Shown here in pieces: positions 1 through 8,976 of a DNA stretch of 64,000 nucleotides. A program made the translations under genes and the position numbers. Source of the DNA: JAAFHZ01 sp964247085 (GTDB taxonomy: Bacteria > Cyanobacteriota > Cyanobacteriia > Cyanobacteriales > Chamaesiphonaceae); assembly GCA_964247085.1 (NCBI GenBank), contig CAXTSX010000013.1, forward strand, positions 15,321 through 79,320. The letters run 5' to 3'. The notes below the pieces were generated by a model. It saw only the letters and a list, made by a program, of their open reading frames with translations. It was not told the origin of the DNA and made no database searches. Each line of letters begins with the position of its first letter. Position 1 is the first letter of the stretch.

Positions 1-675
1 CAGAGCCTTCTTCATGGCCGCAATCATGGCCTCTACTTTATTATCTCCCAAGGGCAAATACAGCTCACCTACCACCTGTGCCTGTTTAGCCTGGAGTTGA
101 GCTTTAATAATTTCGTTGGCCGTGCGCGGAAAAGCGTAGTCAGAACCTACCAAGAAAAAAGGTTGTTTGGGATATTTTTGCAGCAACCACTCGATCGAAG
201 GTTCAATTTGCTGGTTAGGAGCTGCCCCAGTATAAAAAATGTTTCTCGAGCATTCTTGGCCTTCGTATTGCAACGGATACCAGAGCATGTGTTTTTCGGT
301 TTCAAAGGTATCGAGCACAGCACGACGACTAGCTGAAGTCCAACAGCCAAAGACCGTAGACACTTTATCTTCTTTGATGAGCTTTCTGGCTTTAGTTTCA
401 AAAGTGAGCAAATCGGAAGCGCCATCTTCCACTAATGCCACAATTTTTTTACCTAAAATACCACCAGCGGCATTAATCTCATCGATCGCCATCTTTTCTG
501 CATCAACGACAGTTTTTTCAGAGATGGCCATATTACCAGTGAGAGAGTGGAGAATACCAACTTTAATTACATTGGTAGAAGCACTCATCGGTAAAGAACA
601 GGATTTGAGTAAAGCACTACCGATCGCGCTACCTCCCAAAAACAGCATTTCCCGGCGTTTGAATTTTCTGGTCAT
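1..675 (-). CDS. UrtA/AmiC-like ABC transporter substrate-binding protein (3' end outside window)
   Basis: 225 codons are visible from an ATG at 675 and the frame runs open to base 1, so the C-terminus is missing. The N-terminus begins MTRKFKRREMLFLGGSAIGS, a Tat-like or lipoprotein export signal with a Cys near residue 26. It is followed by IKVGILHSLTGNMAISE and then DEINAAGGILGKK, the typical start of the urea/short-chain-amide periplasmic binding family (UrtA, AmiC; type I periplasmic fold). FGCWTSASRRAVLDTFE and LWYPLQYEGQE are also characteristic of UrtA. By family it captures urea or a related amide outside the inner membrane and passes it to a permease. No permease gene is visible, so the substrate is not certain. 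It is co-oriented with the chemotaxis operon upstream and separated from it by 249 nt that include an inverted-repeat element. Confidence 0.85.
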   Translation of the reverse strand, partial: MTRKFKRREMLFLGGSAIGSALLKSCSLPMSASTNVIKVGILHSLTGNMAISEKTVVDAEKMAIDEINAAGGILGKKIVALVEDGASDLLTFETKARKLIKEDKVSTVFGCWTSASRRAVLDTFETEKHMLWYPLQYEGQECSRNIFYTGAAPNQQIEPSIEWLLQKYPKQPFFLVGSDYAFPRTANEIIKAQLQAKQAQVVGELYLPLGDNKVEAMIAAMKKAL

Positions 676-730
676 TATTAATGTCCCTGAAGTAAATAGT
701 CAGAAGTTGGATAAAACAAGTAGAACGGAG

Positions 731-881
731 TCATACCGCTAGTAATGTCGATGAGTACAGACCGTAGCCATCCAAGAATTGAGTAGCTAGATATTATCAA
801 CTGAGATCTTGCACCAATTTCTATGAACTCAATTTTCAGTCATCACATGGAGCCTCACAGCCTTGATAGCTAGCGGTATGA
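731..881. mobile_element. MITE-like element with 12-bp terminal inverted repeats
   Basis: TCATACCGCTAG at 731-742 is the exact reverse complement of CTAGCGGTATGA at 870-881, enclosing about 127 bp with no open frame. A second inverted pair is interleaved with it: CTTGCACCA at 808-816 and TGGTGCAAG at 908-916. This looks like a small non-autonomous element or the remains of an insertion sequence. I see no clear target-site duplication and no second copy in the window, so the mobile nature is inferred from the termini only. Confidence 0.4.
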
Positions 882-924
882 ATTCGGATTTCCTGATGTA
901 TTAAAAATGGTGCAAGCTTTGTAG

Positions 925-1338
925 TTAACGTCTTTTTTTGCTAGCTAAGACTTTAATCTTGGTAACTAAAGCATCTTTGATTTTTTCGTAGTCTGTGGCC
1001 GAACCACTATTAGGCTTAGGGAAAAAGTCTAAAGCACCAGCTTTCATCAATTCATAAATATTGTCTACATCACGGGGATGAACAGCATTGCTGATTACCA
1101 ATACCGGCAAAGGATTTTGCGCCATCAGTTTTTTGGTGAATTCTAGGCCATCCATAGTGGGCATTTGCAAGTCAGTACAAATCACATCTGGATTAGAACG
1201 ACTAATCACAGTTAATGCTTCAGCACCATCGCGGGCAGTACCAACGACATCTACATCCGGAGAAGAATTGAGCAATCGCTCCAAAACTTCTAAGGCCACA
1301 ACGGAATCTTCTACTAAAACAACTTTAATGGGGGTCAT
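925..1338 (-). CDS. Stand-alone CheB-like receiver domain protein
   Basis: 137 aa, a single response-regulator receiver domain. The phospho-acceptor Asp is D56 in VICTDLQMPTMDG, with acidic residues in VVLVEDS near residue 10 and the conserved Lys in DFFPKP near 108. The strand-4 text LPVLVISNAV and the ALDFFPKP segment resemble the receiver of CheB methylesterases more than CheY. The protein stops just after the receiver, so the methylesterase domain is absent. Its ATG overlaps the stop of the upstream cheA by 4 nt (ATGA), so it is the last gene of the operon and is probably translationally coupled. It is presumably phosphorylated by that CheA and serves either as the output or as a phosphate sink. 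A role as a CheY equivalent is inference. Confidence 0.85.
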   Translation of the reverse strand: MTPIKVVLVEDSVVALEVLERLLNSSPDVDVVGTARDGAEALTVISRSNPDVICTDLQMPTMDGLEFTKKLMAQNPLPVLVISNAVHPRDVDNIYELMKAGALDFFPKPNSGSATDYEKIKDALVTKIKVLASKKRR

Positions 1339-3875
1339 GATGCAACTAAGCTCCTGAGAGTATTTATAAGTAAGGATTGGTCAAAATTGCCTTTGGTGAG
1401 ATAGGCAGTAGCACCAGCATCTAGGCCGCGCTGTTGATCTTCTGGTTTGGCCAGGGTTGTTACCAAAATCACTGGGAGATCGCCATATTCTGGGAATTCA
1501 CGCAGGCGACTGGTCAATTCAAGACCAGTCATATTGGGCATTTCAACATCGGACACCACCGCAGCAAATTCACTAGTTTGGAGTTTATTAAAACCATCTA
1601 GACCATCGATTGCTGTTGTGACAACATAGCCTGCGCCTTCCAAAATGCGCTTAACTTGTGTCCGAATGGGAATGGAGTCCTCCACCAGCAGAATATGTGG
1701 TGGGGCAATGGTGTCCATCGTTAACATGGCACTACGTTCGGTGCTCACCGATCTGCCGCCGGCGGCGCTAAAGAGATCGGGGGGGTTCAGAACCATGCAG
1801 ATTTCTCCGTTCCCCAGAATGCTGGCTCCCGAGAGATTTCGTACATTTTGCAGCAGTTGATTGAGGGATTTCACCACAATCTGCTGTTGTTCGAGTAGCT
1901 CATCTACTAAGATGCCCAAATATTCACCATCTATTTTGATAAAGACACAGGGAATTTTAGTGGCAACTTGCCTCAAGGATAGGGTGGAATCTGGTGACAT
2001 CATCGGTAGCTCTAGTAAATCGGCTAGCCAAGCAACAGATACACCGCGCTCTTGCCAATGCACAGTCAACTTGCCGTCTAGGGTGAAAATTTCTTCTCGA
2101 TCGATAAACTGCATGGTTTCGATCGCATCCAGGGCCAGGGCAAAGGGTTGATTATTGACCTGGACAATCAGGGCATCCACCGTAGCCAAGCTGTTGTTCA
2201 GCAGCAGACGAAACGTACAGCCTTCGCCAGGTTTAGATTCAATCCGAATCGAGCCTTTCAACTTTTCGATATTGGCACGCACTACATCCATCCCTACCCC
2301 TCGACCAGATAGTTCAGTGACAGCGGTACGGGTGGAAAAACCAGCCACAAAGATTAGTGACTGAATTTGTTCGGGGTTCATCTGATCGAGTTCGGCAGAA
2401 GTGTATAGTCCACGCCGAATAGCCGTGGTGCGAATCGCTTCCAGATCCAAACCTCGCCCATCATCGGTGATGATAATTTCGATTTGATTACCGCGTTGCA
2501 AGCCTTTGAGAGTCAAGTGAGCAGTAGTTCCTTTAGCACCGCGCTCTAACAAAGTTTCGACACCGTGATCGATCGCATTACGCAAAATGTGGGTGAGAGG
2601 ATCTTTGAGGGATTCTAAGATTTGCTTGTCAGCCAGGACATCGCCGCCTTCGATCGTGAAGTCGATTTCTTTGCCTTGCTGCCGTGCCAAATCTCTGACC
2701 ATGCGGGGGAAGAGAGCGAAAACCGTCTGCAAGGGCAACATCCGAATTTGGCGAATGCCATTTTCCAGGTCATTGGCTACTGATTCTAGCCGCGCCGTAT
2801 CTTCACCAGAAGTTAGCCGCATCTGATTCAGCAGATTGCTAAATTGTTGTAAGCGGGGGTCTTCGATCGGCACCAGTCGCTGCCATTCTTCCCACAAACG
2901 ATAGAGGTTCAGCAGGTCTTCATGGTGCTGCACCACTCGCAACTTAGCCACTGCCAATTCATCAGCCTGAATCATCAGCCGTTCTAGTCGGTTAGCAGCC
3001 ACCCGAATAGTGTTGATCTCAAAGACCTCGGCGACGGGTTCTACCGGAACAGCCGTTAGAGGCTGAATCGTTTCTGGAAGATCAATAATTACCGGGGGAG
3101 CAGGGGGAAAGAGGGGACTGTCGATCGATCCCGTAGCGGCAATCAAATCAGCGGCTGGCAACTTACTACCTTCCGCCCAGGTATCTTCATCAAAGGATTC
3201 CAGTAATACTTCGGGTAATCCGGACAGTCCAAATACCAAATCTGGCGGCTCTGAGACATCACCAATATCGAAAATCGAAGAGTTGGAAATACTCAAATAA
3301 TCATCTAGAGCTGAGTTGCTAGAGAATATGTAATCATCATTCGGGATAGTTGCAAAGTCAGCAAACCCCGCCGGGACATTCGGCGTGACCGCTAGCCAAT
3401 CCAACACTGGTTGCCCACCTGATTCTACAAAACTTGGTGCAGTAGCAGCCACTGCAACTACTTCATTGTCCACAGCTGTGCTGCTGGGAGCTTTGCCACT
3501 AGCTGCTTGTAGTACGGCGATTACCTCGGACAGCTGAAGACCAGTGGGTTCACCAGTAACTGCTTCATGGGCAATTTTTTTGACAGCGTCTAGTCCTTGG
3601 TACAGGACATCGCAGAGTAGTGGTGTAACGGCCGATTCATGGCGATCGATCGCCATCAGAATTTCTTCCATTTGGTGGACGATCGCTTCGGCATCTTCTA
3701 CCCCCAACATCCGGGAGTCTCCTTTCAGGGAATGGGCTTCCCGCAACAGCATCGACAGCGGCGATAAGTCGGTGGGGGTTTTTTCTAGTTGCAATAAGCC
3801 TTCTTCGATCGCTGTCAAATGTTCGGCACTGGCCACTTCATAGAGGCTACGCAACTCTTCATCATCAATGAACAT
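1335..3875 (-). CDS. cheA: Hybrid chemotaxis histidine kinase CheA (HPt-kinase-CheW-receiver)
   Basis: 846 aa. Domains in order: HPt (about 1-105, phosphorylatable H48 in LREAHSLKGDSRML); a long acidic linker (about 110-280); dimerisation segment (about 285-370); HATPase with N-box HILRNAIDHGVE near 428, G1 ITDDGRGLD near 466 and G2 GRGVGMDVVRA near 525; CheW-like domain (about 562-700); and a C-terminal receiver (about 725-845) with Asp near 774 in VVSDVEMPNMTGLE. This is the PixL/TaxAY/PilL type of CheA fused to a receiver, which controls type IV pilus motility in cyanobacteria. It takes signals from the MCP encoded just upstream through the CheW protein. 23 nt separate it from that gene, and it overlaps the next gene by 4 nt. 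The C-terminal receiver may itself be the main output or a sink. Confidence 0.96.
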   Translation of the reverse strand: MFIDDEELRSLYEVASAEHLTAIEEGLLQLEKTPTDLSPLSMLLREAHSLKGDSRMLGVEDAEAIVHQMEEILMAIDRHESAVTPLLCDVLYQGLDAVKKIAHEAVTGEPTGLQLSEVIAVLQAASGKAPSSTAVDNEVVAVAATAPSFVESGGQPVLDWLAVTPNVPAGFADFATIPNDDYIFSSNSALDDYLSISNSSIFDIGDVSEPPDLVFGLSGLPEVLLESFDEDTWAEGSKLPAADLIAATGSIDSPLFPPAPPVIIDLPETIQPLTAVPVEPVAEVFEINTIRVAANRLERLMIQADELAVAKLRVVQHHEDLLNLYRLWEEWQRLVPIEDPRLQQFSNLLNQMRLTSGEDTARLESVANDLENGIRQIRMLPLQTVFALFPRMVRDLARQQGKEIDFTIEGGDVLADKQILESLKDPLTHILRNAIDHGVETLLERGAKGTTAHLTLKGLQRGNQIEIIITDDGRGLDLEAIRTTAIRRGLYTSAELDQMNPEQIQSLIFVAGFSTRTAVTELSGRGVGMDVVRANIEKLKGSIRIESKPGEGCTFRLLLNNSLATVDALIVQVNNQPFALALDAIETMQFIDREEIFTLDGKLTVHWQERGVSVAWLADLLELPMMSPDSTLSLRQVATKIPCVFIKIDGEYLGILVDELLEQQQIVVKSLNQLLQNVRNLSGASILGNGEICMVLNPPDLFSAAGGRSVSTERSAMLTMDTIAPPHILLVEDSIPIRTQVKRILEGAGYVVTTAIDGLDGFNKLQTSEFAAVVSDVEMPNMTGLELTSRLREFPEYGDLPVILVTTLAKPEDQQRGLDAGATAYLTKGNFDQSLLINTLRSLVAS

Positions 3876-3898
3876 AATGGCGGTAGTGATAAAACAAT

Positions 3899-5257
3899 TT
3901 ATACAATCAGTTGTAGTTGGTTAGTAGTTTCTAGCAAATCATTAGTGGCCGATTTTACTTCGGCAACGCCCGCTGCTGTTTCTTGAGAACCTAAGTTGAT
4001 GGCATTGATCGAAGCGACCGCCTGTTGGATGGTAATTGCTTGACGCTTAGAACTATCCGAAATATCGCGGGAGTTACTAAATACCTCGTTAATAGCTCGT
4101 TCAATACCAGCAAAGGCTTCTGCTGTTTCAGAGGCCAAGATAATCCCGGCAGCTGCCGTCTTGGTGCCTTCGTCAGTCACCATTACAGTGTTATTAATAG
4201 AAGCTTGTACTTCCGAAATCAAAATATTGATTTTTTCAGCGGATTTTTTACTTTGGTCGGCCAATTTCCGTACTTCTCCGGCTACTACCGCAAAACCCTT
4301 ACCCTGTTCACCGGCTCGGGCGGCTTCTACCGCAGCGTTCAGCGACAGCATGTTGGTTTGGTTCGCAATGTCGGCTACCAAGTCCGAAACTGTAGAAATC
4401 TGCGCTGTTTGAGCGCTCAACTGCATAATTTTTTCGGCGATCGCCTCTACCTTCGATCGCAGGTCAATAATCCCATCCAAAGTCCGAGATACTGTTTCCG
4501 AACCACTTTCTGACAGGGAAAGGGCTTTTTGGGCTTCTGAGCTAGAAGATTCTGCTTGAATAGCCGATCGCATGGAAGCCGCACCCAACTCTTCGATCGT
4601 ACTAGTTGTAGTTTTCACGGAGCTAGCTTGAGACTCTAGTAATTTCTCTTGCTGATTGAGGGTATTTGAAATTTTGAGAGAACTACTCGAAACGTCTTCA
4701 GTAGATTGATTGAGAGTTTTGGTAATACGTTGAGTAATAAACGCAATAAAGCCCAAAGCGGCCAAGCTGGCACCTAGCGTTAAGAGAGCAATTAATCGTA
4801 CGATGCTTACGTCATTACCACCGTTGGTGGTAGCGACGTTTACGGCATTATTAACTGGTTTAAATACATTTTCACTTTCCACCAACATTTGATTGGCCAG
4901 AGCCGGATTACTCCGAAAAGCATAGATAGTGTTTTTGTATTGAGCCCAAGCTTTTTCCACCTCTTGCATCGCCTCAATAAAGCTTTGATCCTTGGCTGCC
5001 GGAATATTGAGAGTTTCATCTCCTTTGACTAGTGCCCGAATGAGCTGATCATTTTTTTGAATTAATTCATCACTACGTTTATTAGCTAATTCTAATTTAC
5101 CTAATCGTTGAGTGGTACCCCGGACTAATCCGGTGTAGCTTACAACGTTAGAGTCATTAGCCATACCTTGAATACCAGACTGGAGAACAATACCGTTAAT
5201 GGCTGCCAAGCCAATTAAGCCAGCGACGGCGTATTTAAGACGAGTGGTAATTTTCAT
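3899..5257 (-). CDS. Methyl-accepting chemotaxis protein with PilJ-type sensor domain
   Basis: 452 aa inner-membrane receptor. TM1 is at about 10-30. The periplasmic part (about 33-150) contains VVSYTGLVRGTTQRLGKLEL, the signature of the PilJ/NarX-like type IV pilus transducer N-domain. TM2 is at about 155-178, followed directly by a Ser/Gln-rich coiled coil and the MCP signalling domain (about 200-452). The hairpin tip, near 290-330, carries NMLSLNAAVEAARAGEQGKG and FAVVAGEVRKLADQS. I see no clear HAMP domain and no GAF or phytochrome domain, so unlike PixJ/TaxD1 this receptor is not an obvious photoreceptor. It sits between the double CheW gene and cheA in the same operon and should be their cognate receptor. 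The ligand is unknown. Confidence 0.93.
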   Translation of the reverse strand: MKITTRLKYAVAGLIGLAAINGIVLQSGIQGMANDSNVVSYTGLVRGTTQRLGKLELANKRSDELIQKNDQLIRALVKGDETLNIPAAKDQSFIEAMQEVEKAWAQYKNTIYAFRSNPALANQMLVESENVFKPVNNAVNVATTNGGNDVSIVRLIALLTLGASLAALGFIAFITQRITKTLNQSTEDVSSSSLKISNTLNQQEKLLESQASSVKTTTSTIEELGAASMRSAIQAESSSSEAQKALSLSESGSETVSRTLDGIIDLRSKVEAIAEKIMQLSAQTAQISTVSDLVADIANQTNMLSLNAAVEAARAGEQGKGFAVVAGEVRKLADQSKKSAEKINILISEVQASINNTVMVTDEGTKTAAAGIILASETAEAFAGIERAINEVFSNSRDISDSSKRQAITIQQAVASINAINLGSQETAAGVAEVKSATNDLLETTNQLQLIV

Positions 5258-5316
5258 GTAGGTAACTCCTAAAGATTATTGATCAGAAATATGGATAGAA
5301 AGTAAACAAATTGCCC

Positions 5317-6363
5317 CTAGGCCACACTCAGCAGCTGGGGCAGGTTCAGAATGCTTAATAGCTGCTCCCGATAGGGGATCGTACTCATCACCAAACCTTG
5401 GCGGCTAGATTGGTTGGCCACTGGCACCATCGCTAGCTCGGCTGGATCGAGATAGAGAATATCGTGTAGTTCGTCGATCGATATACCAGCCACTAAACTA
5501 CCCAACTGAGCAACGATCGCTTCTGTATTGACCTGGGATGAATCCAAGTTGAGAGCTGGTCTGATATCTACGAGGGTCATGATTTCGCCCCGCAAATTCA
5601 TATTGCCAATGATCCGATCGGGGCAGCAGGGAATCGGGCGCACATTTTGCACCTTAATAAACTCCCGCACTAACTCCAAATTCATCCCAAAATATTCACC
5701 GCCTAGCCCAAACACTGCCAAGGGAACCAAGCGACTGGTGTCGTTAGTGATCGACAATTGCCGTAATTCCAGTGCCCGTTGTTCTAAAAGCTGGCACTCT
5801 TCGGCAGTAGCAGTGGGAAAGTACAGTTGATAAAAATCGGTGGTCAGATCGATTTGAGAACGGGCAATGTCTTGCAAGCGCTCCACGTTAGCAGTTAAGC
5901 TATCCGATTCACCAACCCACGCCGTCAGTTCATCCGCCAACAAAATCAAAGATTGGGGATTCAACAATAAAATGTTGTGGTCGCCCAGTTGGGTGACACC
6001 CCGTAAAAATGACGTATTGACGTGGTTTTGCCGACCATAGGTGAGATCTTGGGCAATATCTAAGTCATCGATCGAACAGACCTCGTTCACCTGGTCTACA
6101 ATCAGACCCACTTGCAAACCCTGGCATTCCAACACGATGACGTTATCTGTAATCTTACAGATCGGCTGGGCTTGCCCCAGACGACGACGGAGGTGCATTA
6201 CGGGTAAAACTGTACCGCGCAAATTAATCACTCCCAAGATGTCAGCCGGGATTTCGGGGACAATTTGTAATTCGGGCAGCGGAAAAATTTCCAGCACATG
6301 GTCGGTACCAATGGCGTACTGCAAATTTTGTAACTGAAAAGTCAGATATGTGGCGGTACTCAT
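5317..6363 (-). CDS. Two-domain CheW-type coupling protein
   Basis: 348 aa made of two CheW domains in tandem, about 3-145 and 205-345. Both copies keep the recognisable core: IVPEIPADILGVINLRGTVL in the first and CPDRIIGNMNLRGEIMTLVD in the second. They are joined by a helical segment of about 50 aa. CheW proteins are cytoplasmic adaptors that couple MCP hairpin tips to CheA. A fused double CheW could bridge two partners in the array or replace separate CheW proteins. The start overlaps the stop of the upstream PATAN-receiver gene by 4 nt (ATGA), indicating coupled translation. The mcp gene follows after 59 nt. Confidence 0.92.
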   Translation of the reverse strand: MSTATYLTFQLQNLQYAIGTDHVLEIFPLPELQIVPEIPADILGVINLRGTVLPVMHLRRRLGQAQPICKITDNVIVLECQGLQVGLIVDQVNEVCSIDDLDIAQDLTYGRQNHVNTSFLRGVTQLGDHNILLLNPQSLILLADELTAWVGESDSLTANVERLQDIARSQIDLTTDFYQLYFPTATAEECQLLEQRALELRQLSITNDTSRLVPLAVFGLGGEYFGMNLELVREFIKVQNVRPIPCCPDRIIGNMNLRGEIMTLVDIRPALNLDSSQVNTEAIVAQLGSLVAGISIDELHDILYLDPAELAMVPVANQSSRQGLVMSTIPYREQLLSILNLPQLLSVA

Positions 6364-7541
6364 TTGGCTACAACTGTTTTTTGAGGAGCGACTTGCGGAA
6401 TATATTTTTCCAAGACCGGCAGTAATTTATCTCGATCGACCGGCTTAGTCAGATACTGCGTGGAACCAGCAAACTGTCCTTTAAACTTATCGACAATCCC
6501 ATCCTTGGCCGTCAGCATAATAATGGGGAGTTGTTTAAACTGGGGCATCGCTCGAATAGTGCGACATAGTTCTAATCCATCAATATCCGGCATCGTTACA
6601 TCTAGTAGCAATAGCGATACTTTTTGGGTATGCAAAATATTCAAAGCATCAACAGCATTATTAGCCAACCGCACATCATACAAATCACCGATCGCTCTGG
6701 CGATCATGGTCTGTACAATTTTGCTATCATCCACACTCAAAATAATGGGACGAGCAGTTGTGGCTGGGAGCGGTGGGAGAGTAGTTGATCGTTGACTGTT
6801 GCTACTATTCTTTAAAATCAGCCAGTCTTGACGCGACCAATTTAAGTAAGTTTGGGCTAATTTAAGGGGGTCTTCGGCACAACCCAGGGCAATTTCGGAG
6901 AGTTTAAACTTGCCAGTAATCCATCGATCGAAATGCGGCAAAATTTGGGGAGGTAGCAAATGGGCGTTGTCGGGCTTAGGACAAAGTATTGTGTCAAAAA
7001 TAATTTCTGGAGCTAGCGATTGCCACAACTGCTGGCGTTTTTCGAGAATTTGTCGAATCAGAGCTAAATTTAAGCTGTGAAAATCTTCACCATAGGATAA
7101 ATCAAAGCTACTACTCATAGTTTTGCGCAATACCCCGGCATGGAGGTGTGCCTGTTCTATGAATATAGCGGCCTCTTTGTGCATCAAATTTTCTAAGTCC
7201 GGCCACTTAATCAACCCAAAACGAGCGATAAATTCAATTAGCTCTCGTACCGAATTGGGGTTTTTGACCCGACTAGTAACCATTTGGAGAGTGGATTCCA
7301 TGTGGGTAAGCTGCATTTTGTGGCTCACCCAATGGGCAAATTCCAGAGGAGTTGGCACTTTGCGACCAGCATAAGTCAAGGCTCCGGACTGAAATACCAA
7401 AGAGAATTGGAAGATGGAAGGTTGTACTTGCGCTGGTGCAGCAGCATTGCTAGCAATGCTGGTAAATTCGACAACACAACTAAAACCTTCGGCCTGAATT
7501 TGGTGAAGCGAACTAATTAGTTCACCAGCTCGTACTTGCAT
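6360..7541 (-). CDS. PATAN (DUF4388)-receiver response regulator, PixG/TaxP1/PatA type
   Basis: 393 aa. The N-terminal ~115 residues form a PATAN/DUF4388 domain (ELISSLHQIQAEGFSCVVEF and SGALTYAGRKVPTPLEFAHW). A helical middle region follows, and the C-terminal receiver covers about 265-385 with ILSVDDSKIVQTMI, phospho-acceptor Asp near 313 in LLLLDVTMPDIDGLE, and the conserved Lys in YLTKPVDRD. In Synechocystis such proteins (PixG, TaxP1) act downstream of the CheA in phototaxis operons and influence pilus motors or c-di-GMP signalling. It is the first gene of the operon. Its start at 7541 is close to the divergent gene beginning at 7575, leaving about 33 nt between start codons, so the promoter must overlap that gene's leader or lie within it. 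Confidence 0.93.
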   Translation of the reverse strand: MQVRAGELISSLHQIQAEGFSCVVEFTSIASNAAAPAQVQPSIFQFSLVFQSGALTYAGRKVPTPLEFAHWVSHKMQLTHMESTLQMVTSRVKNPNSVRELIEFIARFGLIKWPDLENLMHKEAAIFIEQAHLHAGVLRKTMSSSFDLSYGEDFHSLNLALIRQILEKRQQLWQSLAPEIIFDTILCPKPDNAHLLPPQILPHFDRWITGKFKLSEIALGCAEDPLKLAQTYLNWSRQDWLILKNSSNSQRSTTLPPLPATTARPIILSVDDSKIVQTMIARAIGDLYDVRLANNAVDALNILHTQKVSLLLLDVTMPDIDGLELCRTIRAMPQFKQLPIIMLTAKDGIVDKFKGQFAGSTQYLTKPVDRDKLLPVLEKYIPQVAPQKTVVAK

Positions 7542-7574
7542 AATGTATTGCTACCCCTTTATCTGGGAGTTAAA

Positions 7575-8918
7575 ATGTCGGCAATCAGATTTATGGATGG
7601 CGACCGGAAATCAGAACTTATGCTTAAGATGCCCAATTCAGATCCCAAAAAGAACTCAGGTAAGTTAGAAAAATTGAAAACTACACAGAGTAAAATATCC
7701 ACAAATATCTATAATTGCCATCTGCAGGAAAATAGTTCAGTGCCAACAGCTCTCGTTCCACCACCATTAGGTCTCCAGGAAGATTGGAAATGGCGTTGGT
7801 GGTTATCTTTACCCCTCTATCCGTACAGTCAAAGACGCACGCTCCGTACTGAAATAATTGCGGACTGGGCATGGAGTTTTGAGCAAATTCAGGGGGTTTT
7901 GTATGTTGTTACTCCCTTACGAATGACGGTGCTTAGGTTAGAAACTGGCGGTTTACTAGTCTATGCTCCGATCGCCCCTACGGCGGAATGCTTAAGGTTG
8001 GTGAATGAGTTAGTTGATCGATATGGCCCAATTCAACATATTATTTTCCCGACTTTATCGGGGTTAGAGCACAAAGTATTTGTGGGGCCATTTGCCCGCC
8101 ATTATCCGCTGGCCACTGTCTATGTGGCTCCTGGCCAGTGGAGTTTTCCAGTAAATTTACCCTTGAGCTGGTTGGGCTTACCGGCTGGCCGTACCCAAGT
8201 ATTGGGGAAAGAAAATCCCTTTGGCGATCGGTTCGACTACGCCATGCTCGGACCAGTGGACTTAAAATTAGGTAAATTTGGTGAAGTGGTGCTGTTCGAT
8301 CGACAGCTGAAAATATTGCTGGTGACGGATACCGTCCTCTCCATTCCAGAGCAACCCCCAGCGATCGTTCAGCTTGATCCCTATCCATTACTATTTCATG
8401 CCCGCGATCAGGTCAGCGAACCGATTATGGATACGCCTGCCCAACGCCAGCAAGGCTGGCAGCGCATTGTGCTATTTACTTTCTATTTTCGTCCCAGCGC
8501 TGTTCAGATCAGCAGTACTAGTCAGGCGATCCGAGCCTTGTTCACGGCTCCAGACCAGTCGCGTCGCGCTTTTTGGGGTTTATATCCTTTTCAATGGCAA
8601 GATAACTGGGAGAAATCTTTTCAGACGATTCAAGGCCACGGTCGGCTGTTGGTCGCACCGATATTGCAGCAGTTAATTCTTAATCGCGATCCGCAACAGA
8701 CTTTAGCTTGGATCGATCGAGTGACTCAGTGGGATTTTCAACAAATCGTCCCCTGCCATTTTCAAGCCCCCATCGCCGCCACTCCCACCGAATTTCGAGC
8801 CGCCTTCGACTTCCTCAGCCAAGGGCGACAATTACCCAACGCTGATTTTCAACTACTCCAAGATATTGATACCACCCTGGGCAAAATTGGGATTATTCCG
8901 CCAGCGATCAAAAATTAG
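7575..8918 (+). CDS. DUF4336 domain-containing protein
   Basis: 447 aa from the ATG at 7575. I prefer this start to the longer in-frame ATG at 7536 because GGGAG lies 5 nt upstream and the longer form would overlap the divergent gene. The first ~65 residues are polar and not conserved. The DUF4336 domain then begins (KWRWWLSLPLYPYSQRRTLR and GVLYVVTPLRMTVLRLETGG) and fills the rest. DUF4336 proteins are common in cyanobacteria and plants and resemble metallo-beta-lactamase folds (HIIFPTLSGLEHKVFVGPFA, ILLVTDTVL). No enzymatic function is established, and I see no signal peptide. It is divergent from the chemotaxis operon, and nothing in the context suggests a role. Confidence 0.88.
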   Translation: MSAIRFMDGDRKSELMLKMPNSDPKKNSGKLEKLKTTQSKISTNIYNCHLQENSSVPTALVPPPLGLQEDWKWRWWLSLPLYPYSQRRTLRTEIIADWAWSFEQIQGVLYVVTPLRMTVLRLETGGLLVYAPIAPTAECLRLVNELVDRYGPIQHIIFPTLSGLEHKVFVGPFARHYPLATVYVAPGQWSFPVNLPLSWLGLPAGRTQVLGKENPFGDRFDYAMLGPVDLKLGKFGEVVLFDRQLKILLVTDTVLSIPEQPPAIVQLDPYPLLFHARDQVSEPIMDTPAQRQQGWQRIVLFTFYFRPSAVQISSTSQAIRALFTAPDQSRRAFWGLYPFQWQDNWEKSFQTIQGHGRLLVAPILQQLILNRDPQQTLAWIDRVTQWDFQQIVPCHFQAPIAATPTEFRAAFDFLSQGRQLPNADFQLLQDIDTTLGKIGIIPPAIKN

Positions 8919-8976
8919 GTGGATCTCGGAATTGGTTTAACTCGTCTTGTATCTGAAAGAGTCCATCCTCAAAACC

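Noticed and set aside
7536..7574. Longer N-terminus for the DUF4336 gene
   Set aside because: It would overlap the start of the divergent PATAN-receiver gene. GGGAG precedes the ATG at 7575.
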